From: Variovorax flavidus
GTDB lineage: Bacteria > Pseudomonadota > Gammaproteobacteria > Burkholderiales > Burkholderiaceae_C
Assembly: GCF_030317145.1 (NCBI RefSeq)
Contig: NZ_JASZYE010000003.1
Coordinates: 806,001 to 870,000 of the forward strand
Length of the DNA stretch: 64,000 nucleotides
Direction: 5' to 3'
Positions 60,078 through 64,000 of this stretch are shown here, piece after piece; positions within the stretch are counted from its first letter, which is position 1; each line of letters starts with the position of its first letter. The notes below the pieces were generated by a model that saw only the letters and a list, made by a program, of their open reading frames with translations, was not told the origin of the DNA and did no database searches. Made by a program: the position numbers and the translations under genes.

Positions 60078-61526
60078 TTACCAGGGGAGCGAATAGGTCT
60101 TGCTGTTGGTGAAGCTCTTCATCGCCTCGAGCACACCTTCCTTGTAGCCCAGGCCCGAGTCCTTGATGCCGCCGAAGGGCGTGAGTTCCAGCCGGTAGCC
60201 CGGCACCTCGCGCACATTCACGCTGCCGACGTTGAGCTCGCGGATGAAGCGCGTGATGTAGTCGAGCCGGTTGGTGCACACCGACGACGACAGGCCGTAG
60301 GCCGTGCCGTTGGAAATGCGGATCGCCTCCTCGATGCTGCCGAAGCGGATGACGGGCGACACCGGGCCGAAGGTCTCGTGTTTGGCCACGGTCATTTCCG
60401 GATCAACGCGGTCGAGCACGGTCGGCGAATAGAGTGCGCCGCGGCGCACGTTGCCGCACAGCAGCTTGGCGCCCGCGGCGATGGCTTCGTTGACCACCGA
60501 TTCGAACTGGATCGCGGCGGCTTCGTCGATCACCGTGCCCATGTCCATGTTCGTATCCATGGGGTCGCCGTACTTGAGCGCCTTGGTCTTCTGCACCAGC
60601 AGTTCGACGAAGCGGTCCGCCACGGCCTCGTGCACGAGCATGCGCTTGATCGCCGTGCAGCGCTGGCCCGAGTTCTTGTAGGAGCCGCTGGCGGCGAGCG
60701 TCGCAGCCTCCTCGATGTCGGCGTCTTCCATGACGATGATGGGATCGTTGCCGCCGAGTTCGAGGATCTGGCGCTTGTACGTGGCCTTGCCCGCGATGTA
60801 CTTGCCGATCGCGACGCCGCCGGTGAAGGTCACGAGATCGACGTCGGGGTGGGTCAGCATCTCGTCGGCGATCTCGCGCGGGTCGCCTGTGATGACCGAG
60901 AGCATCTCCGGCGGCAGCCCCGCTTCGTACAGGATGTCGGCGAGGACGAAGGCCGTCAGCGGTGTCTTCTCGCTGGGCTTGAGCACGATGCGGTTGTTGG
61001 TCGCGATGGCCGGCGCCACCTTGTGGATCACCTGGTTCAACGGGTGGTTGAAAGGCGTGATGGCCGTGATGACACCCAGCAGCGGCTCGCGCAGCGTGTA
61101 GACCTTGCGGCTCTTGCCGTGGTGCGTGAGATCGCAGGAAAACACTTGCCCGTCGTCGACCAGCGCCTGGTTCGCGGCGAAGAGCAGCACATCGGAGGCG
61201 CGGCCGACCTCGTACAGCGAATCCTTGCGGCAGAGTCCCGATTCGAGGGTGATCGTGCGCGAGATCTCGTCGAGGCGCGAAGCGATGAGCTCGCCGGCGC
61301 GCATCAGGATCTTGTAGCGCTCGTAGCGCGTCAGCGTCGGCTTGTAGTCCCGCGCGATGCGGTAGGCGCGGCGCACATCTTCCAGCGTCGCCTTGGGCAC
61401 GGTGGCGACCACCTCGCCCGTGTACGGATAGGTGACCTCGATCACCTCGTCGCGATAGACGCGCTCGCCGGCAATGCGCAGTGCTTCGATGTGGATGTCG
61501 GCTGGCTTCGGCATGGGCTGGCTCAT
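60078..61526 (-). CDS. phnY: Phosphonoacetaldehyde dehydrogenase
   Basis: The 482-residue aldehyde dehydrogenase has catalytic Cys290 in SGQRCTAIKR, general base Glu256 in LELGGNDP, and cofactor motif FTGGVAIGKYIAG. Together with the next phosphonoacetate hydrolase gene this identifies it as phosphonoacetaldehyde dehydrogenase, which oxidises phosphonoacetaldehyde to phosphonoacetate. (The name phnY is also used for an unrelated dioxygenase.) The ATG at 61526 fits the family start; upstream in-frame sequence overlaps phnA and is not coding. It is 20 bases from the phnA stop. Confidence 0.92.
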   Translation of the reverse strand: MSQPMPKPADIHIEALRIAGERVYRDEVIEVTYPYTGEVVATVPKATLEDVRRAYRIARDYKPTLTRYERYKILMRAGELIASRLDEISRTITLESGLCRKDSLYEVGRASDVLLFAANQALVDDGQVFSCDLTHHGKSRKVYTLREPLLGVITAITPFNHPLNQVIHKVAPAIATNNRIVLKPSEKTPLTAFVLADILYEAGLPPEMLSVITGDPREIADEMLTHPDVDLVTFTGGVAIGKYIAGKATYKRQILELGGNDPIIVMEDADIEEAATLAASGSYKNSGQRCTAIKRMLVHEAVADRFVELLVQKTKALKYGDPMDTNMDMGTVIDEAAAIQFESVVNEAIAAGAKLLCGNVRRGALYSPTVLDRVDPEMTVAKHETFGPVSPVIRFGSIEEAIRISNGTAYGLSSSVCTNRLDYITRFIRELNVGSVNVREVPGYRLELTPFGGIKDSGLGYKEGVLEAMKSFTNSKTYSLPW

Positions 61527-61546
61527 CGTGATGCTTCCGTGCGACG

Positions 61547-63503
<1,957 letters not shown>

Positions 63504-63531
63504 GGAACGCATTTTTCGCCCCATATCGTCA

Positions 63532-63557
63532 ACTGTCAACAATTTTTTATTGACAGT
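63532..63557. promoter_or_regulatory. GntR-type operator overlapping divergent promoters
   Basis: ACTGTCAA (63532-63539) and TTGACAGT (63550-63557) form a perfect inverted repeat with a 10-base AT-rich spacer. The right arm contains TTGACA (63550-63555), the -35 box of a promoter pointing to the binding-protein gene. The left arm read on the other strand also gives TTGACA toward the GntR gene. A dimeric regulator bound here would block both directions. The palindrome is seen; the regulator match is inferred. Confidence 0.75.
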
Positions 63558-63578
63558 CTCCAATCGACAACCTACATT
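63550..63578 (+). promoter_or_regulatory. Strong sigma-70 promoter for the binding-protein gene
   Basis: TTGACA (63550-63555), a 17-base spacer and TACATT (63573-63578) match the consensus for a housekeeping sigma-70 promoter. It lies about 70 bases before the ATG at 63647 and overlaps the inverted repeat, so it is probably repressed when the GntR protein is bound. Confidence 0.75.
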
Positions 63579-63646
63579 GAACCCACCGAAGCCAGTCAAG
63601 AGCTTGGGCCGTGATCACTCCAACCCCCTCTCTACCGGAGAAAACG

Positions 63647-64000
63647 ATGAACACACGAAAGAGCGCGCGTCCTCTCGCGATCGCCCTGTGCGCCGCCATG
63701 CTTGCCTTTGCCACGGGTGCCGCGCTGGCCCAGCAACGGACGCCACTTCTCGTCTACACCGCCCTCGAAACCGATGCGATGAAGCTCTACAAGGACGGCT
63801 TTGAGAAGGCCAATCCCGACATCGAAGTGAAGTGGGTTCGCGACTCCACCGGCATCGTGACCGCCAAGCTGCTGGCCGAGAAGGCCAATCCCCAGGCCGA
63901 TGTGGTGGCCGGGGTCGCAGCCAGCAGCCTCGCCCTCCTTGACCAGGAAGGCATGCTCGCCGCGTATGAGCCGAAGGGCTTCAAGGCGCTGACGCCCGCC
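63647..64000 (+). CDS. Phosphonate-type ABC transporter binding protein, 5' part
   Basis: The first 118 residues are visible; the gene runs past the window. A Sec signal peptide (IALCAAMLAFATGAALAQ, 12-29) is followed by TPLLVYTALETDAMKLYKDG and NPDIEVKWVRDSTGIVTAKL, the beginning of a solute-binding protein of the iron/polyamine/2-aminoethylphosphonate class. Its position, divergent from the GntR gene and beside phosphonate catabolic genes, points to uptake of 2-aminoethylphosphonate or a similar compound. GGAG stands 8 bases before the ATG. Confidence 0.85.
   Translation, partial: MNTRKSARPLAIALCAAMLAFATGAALAQQRTPLLVYTALETDAMKLYKDGFEKANPDIEVKWVRDSTGIVTAKLLAEKANPQADVVAGVAASSLALLDQEGMLAAYEPKGFKALTPA

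Overview
The window is GC-rich, densely packed chromosomal DNA from a betaproteobacterium of the Burkholderiales. Gene order (rpsA-ihfB-lapA-lapB), a two-gene DctQM-type TRAP transporter, a fused MrpA/B antiporter operon, and a Comamonadaceae-looking intergenic repeat near 57.1 kb together suggest a Variovorax-like Comamonadaceae. This is an inference from gene content; no 16S gene, tRNA, CRISPR array, prophage or insertion sequence was seen. No stretch longer than about 300 bases lacks a gene.

Layout: 0-3.9 kb holds the 3' part of rpsA, then ihfB, lapA, lapB and a small secreted helix-hairpin-helix protein. 4-6.9 kb is a TRAP transporter (DctP, DctQ, DctM). 6.9-13.4 kb has crcB and a six-gene group 2 style Mrp cation/proton antiporter operon (mnhAB fused, C, D, E, F, G). 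13.6-19.8 kb is a mixed stretch: an alpha/beta hydrolase homologue without its serine nucleophile, a repeat-bearing secreted protein, a large winged-helix/NB-ARC regulator, a DedA protein and an MHS-type MFS carrier. 19.9-26.7 kb is a respiratory block: cyoABCD (bo-type quinol oxidase), a SURF1 homologue and a RegB/RegA (PrrB/PrrA) redox two-component system. All its genes overlap or nearly touch.

26.7-34.7 kb carries small accessory genes: a GAF protein, methylglyoxal synthase, a NarL-type regulator, small membrane and secreted proteins, an SDR lacking its catalytic Tyr/Lys, a DHA2 MFS pump and a ferredoxin-reductase-like flavoprotein. 34.8-38.2 kb encodes a salicylyl-CoA-hydroxylase-like monooxygenase, an aryl acid AMP ligase and a GST. 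These point to CoA-dependent catabolism of an aromatic acid such as salicylate.

39.2-46.9 kb is the most unusual part. It is a tightly overlapping two-armed cluster: a RibD-like reductase, a SAM methyltransferase, a GT4 glycosyltransferase, a degenerate 6-pyruvoyl-tetrahydropterin-synthase-like protein and a medium-chain dehydrogenase on one side; a CDP-alcohol phosphatidyltransferase, a YceI protein and a membrane alkaline-phosphatase-superfamily enzyme on the other. I cannot assign it to a known pathway. 46.9-55.8 kb is a complete form II CO-dehydrogenase-like (xanthine dehydrogenase family) operon with its maturation genes and a divergent GAF-Fis regulator. 55.9-58 kb has an orphan ABC binding protein, a thioredoxin and an NTF2-like protein. 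58.1-64 kb is an aminophosphonate (2-aminoethylphosphonate-type) catabolic cluster: a flavin oxidoreductase, a PhnZ-like HD protein, phosphonoacetaldehyde dehydrogenase, phosphonoacetate hydrolase, a GntR regulator and, diverging from it across a clear palindromic promoter-operator, the start of an ABC binding protein cut off by the window edge.
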